A stretch of DNA of 5,272 bases. It comes from Planctomycetes bacterium RIFCSPHIGHO2_12_FULL_52_36 (GTDB lineage Bacteria; Planctomycetota; Brocadiia; Brocadiales; Bathyanammoxibiaceae). Made by a program: the position numbers and the translations under genes. The notes under the pieces were generated by a model. The model searched no databases, had not been told where the DNA came from, and was given only the letters and a program-made list of their open reading frames with translations. The stretch covers positions 1 to 5,272 of the forward strand of contig MHYW01000087.1 in assembly GCA_001828545.1 (NCBI GenBank), given 5' to 3'. Shown in pieces: positions 4,709 through 5,272 of the stretch (its first letter is position 1; every line of letters begins with the position of its first letter).

Positions 4709-5272
4709 ATGAACCCCCATACCTATTCCTTATACGCAAGATTAAGGGAACCCCACCTGCTGGAAATGCTTGGGCCGAAAGAGGGGGAGTTCATCCTGGA
4801 CCTGGGCTGTGGGGCGGGTTATTTTACAGAGAGGATTGCCGAGAATGGGGCACGGTGCTGCGGGATTGATGCCGACAGGCGTTCTCTTGGCCTCGCCAGG
4901 GATAACGTGCCCGCCACGTTTGTCTGCGGGAGCGTTACAGACGTCCCCATTAAGGATAATACAATAGAAAAGGCCCTCCTGGCCGACGTCCTTGAGCATG
5001 TAGAAGAGGACGAGAGGGTAATCAGTGAACTCTGCAGGATAGCAAGGGATAAGTCCTTGCTGGTCATTTCCGTCCCCTCCAGAGACGGACTGTTAAGCAG
5101 TACCCGACTCCACAGACTCTTCCACGAGGAGAAGGGTTCGCCAGAGTACCACGTTAGAAATGGTTACACCTTAGACGATTTAAAGGGACTTTTAGAGAGG
5201 CACAACGTAAGGGTGGTGGAGGTGCGGTATGCCGTTACTCTATTGGGAGAGGTATTCTTGGAGGCGTTAAAG
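4709..5272 (+). CDS. Class I SAM-dependent methyltransferase, 3' end outside window
   Basis: From ATG 4709 the frame is open for 188 codons to the right edge; an in-frame TGA at 4700 sets the upstream limit. The protein has the Rossmann-type SAM motif I ILDLGCGAGYFTERIAENG (29-47), the acidic ribose-binding residue in GIDAD (52-56), motif DVLEHVEEDERVISEL (93-108), and LLVISVPS (117-124), followed by HVRNGYTLDDLKGLLE (148-163). This is the Methyltransf_11/UbiG-like class, and it is common in polysaccharide, lipid and sugar-modifying clusters. The start of the protein is short and complete for the fold. The substrate cannot be read; by context it may methylate the transferred sugar, its precursor or a lipid. 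There is no strong Shine-Dalgarno, and the upstream 87 bp are mostly heptad repeat. Confidence 0.87.
   Translation, partial: MNPHTYSLYARLREPHLLEMLGPKEGEFILDLGCGAGYFTERIAENGARCCGIDADRRSLGLARDNVPATFVCGSVTDVPIKDNTIEKALLADVLEHVEEDERVISELCRIARDKSLLVISVPSRDGLLSSTRLHRLFHEEKGSPEYHVRNGYTLDDLKGLLERHNVRVVEVRYAVTLLGEVFLEALK

Noticed and set aside
4742..5067. Overlapping open frames on both strands within the methyltransferase region
   Set aside because: The + strand frame from 4709 contains the full ordered set of SAM-methyltransferase motifs, so the others are shadows.

Overview
The window is a compact, one-direction (+ strand) gene cluster for making and attaching an activated sugar in the envelope of a Gram-negative-type bacterium. 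Five genes are visible: the C-terminal end of a DegT/DnrJ/EryC1/StrS sugar aminotransferase (to 134), a family 2 polyprenyl-phosphate glycosyltransferase (302-1033), two tandem paralogous ArnT/PMT-like membrane glycosyltransferases (1145-2788 and about 3020-4621), and a class I SAM-dependent methyltransferase that runs off the right edge (4709-5272+). I read a likely pathway in that order: amination of a nucleotide sugar, transfer to a polyprenyl phosphate (ArnC/DPM1-like step), then transfer from the lipid carrier to an acceptor outside the cytoplasm by two GT-C enzymes. This resembles arnB-arnC-arnT of lipid A modification, but the sugar and acceptor cannot be read from sequence.

The taxon cannot be fixed. 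The moderately GC-rich composition, the polyprenyl-linked sugar genes and the many short dispersed palindromic repeats suggest an uncultured bacterium of the Planctomycetota (anammox-like), Nitrospirota or Desulfobacterota type. This is an impression from memory, not a measured assignment.

The most unusual feature is not a gene. All four gene junctions, and one coding region, carry short palindromic repeat elements of several unrelated sequences. Three of them (178-289, 2042-2106, 4630-4691) share one design: inverted arms made of 7-nt units, with a different unit sequence each time. One of these lies in frame inside the first ArnT-like gene and encodes a loop that the second paralog lacks. 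The junction 1033-1158 is bounded by an exact 14-bp direct repeat whose second copy can be read both as the end of the upstream gene and the start of the downstream one, as if an element split two formerly overlapping genes. The junction 2789-3019 holds a large inverted repeat with a different, perfect 28-bp palindrome near its centre.

Layout: 1-134 aminotransferase end; 135-301 repeat-filled gap; 302-1033 GT2; 1034-1144 two palindromic elements; 1145-2788 ArnT-like 1 with internal repeat; 2789-3019 nested palindrome; 3020-4621 ArnT-like 2; 4622-4708 AT-rich heptad palindrome; 4709-5272 methyltransferase, incomplete. No RNA gene, CRISPR array, transposase or convincing promoter was seen.
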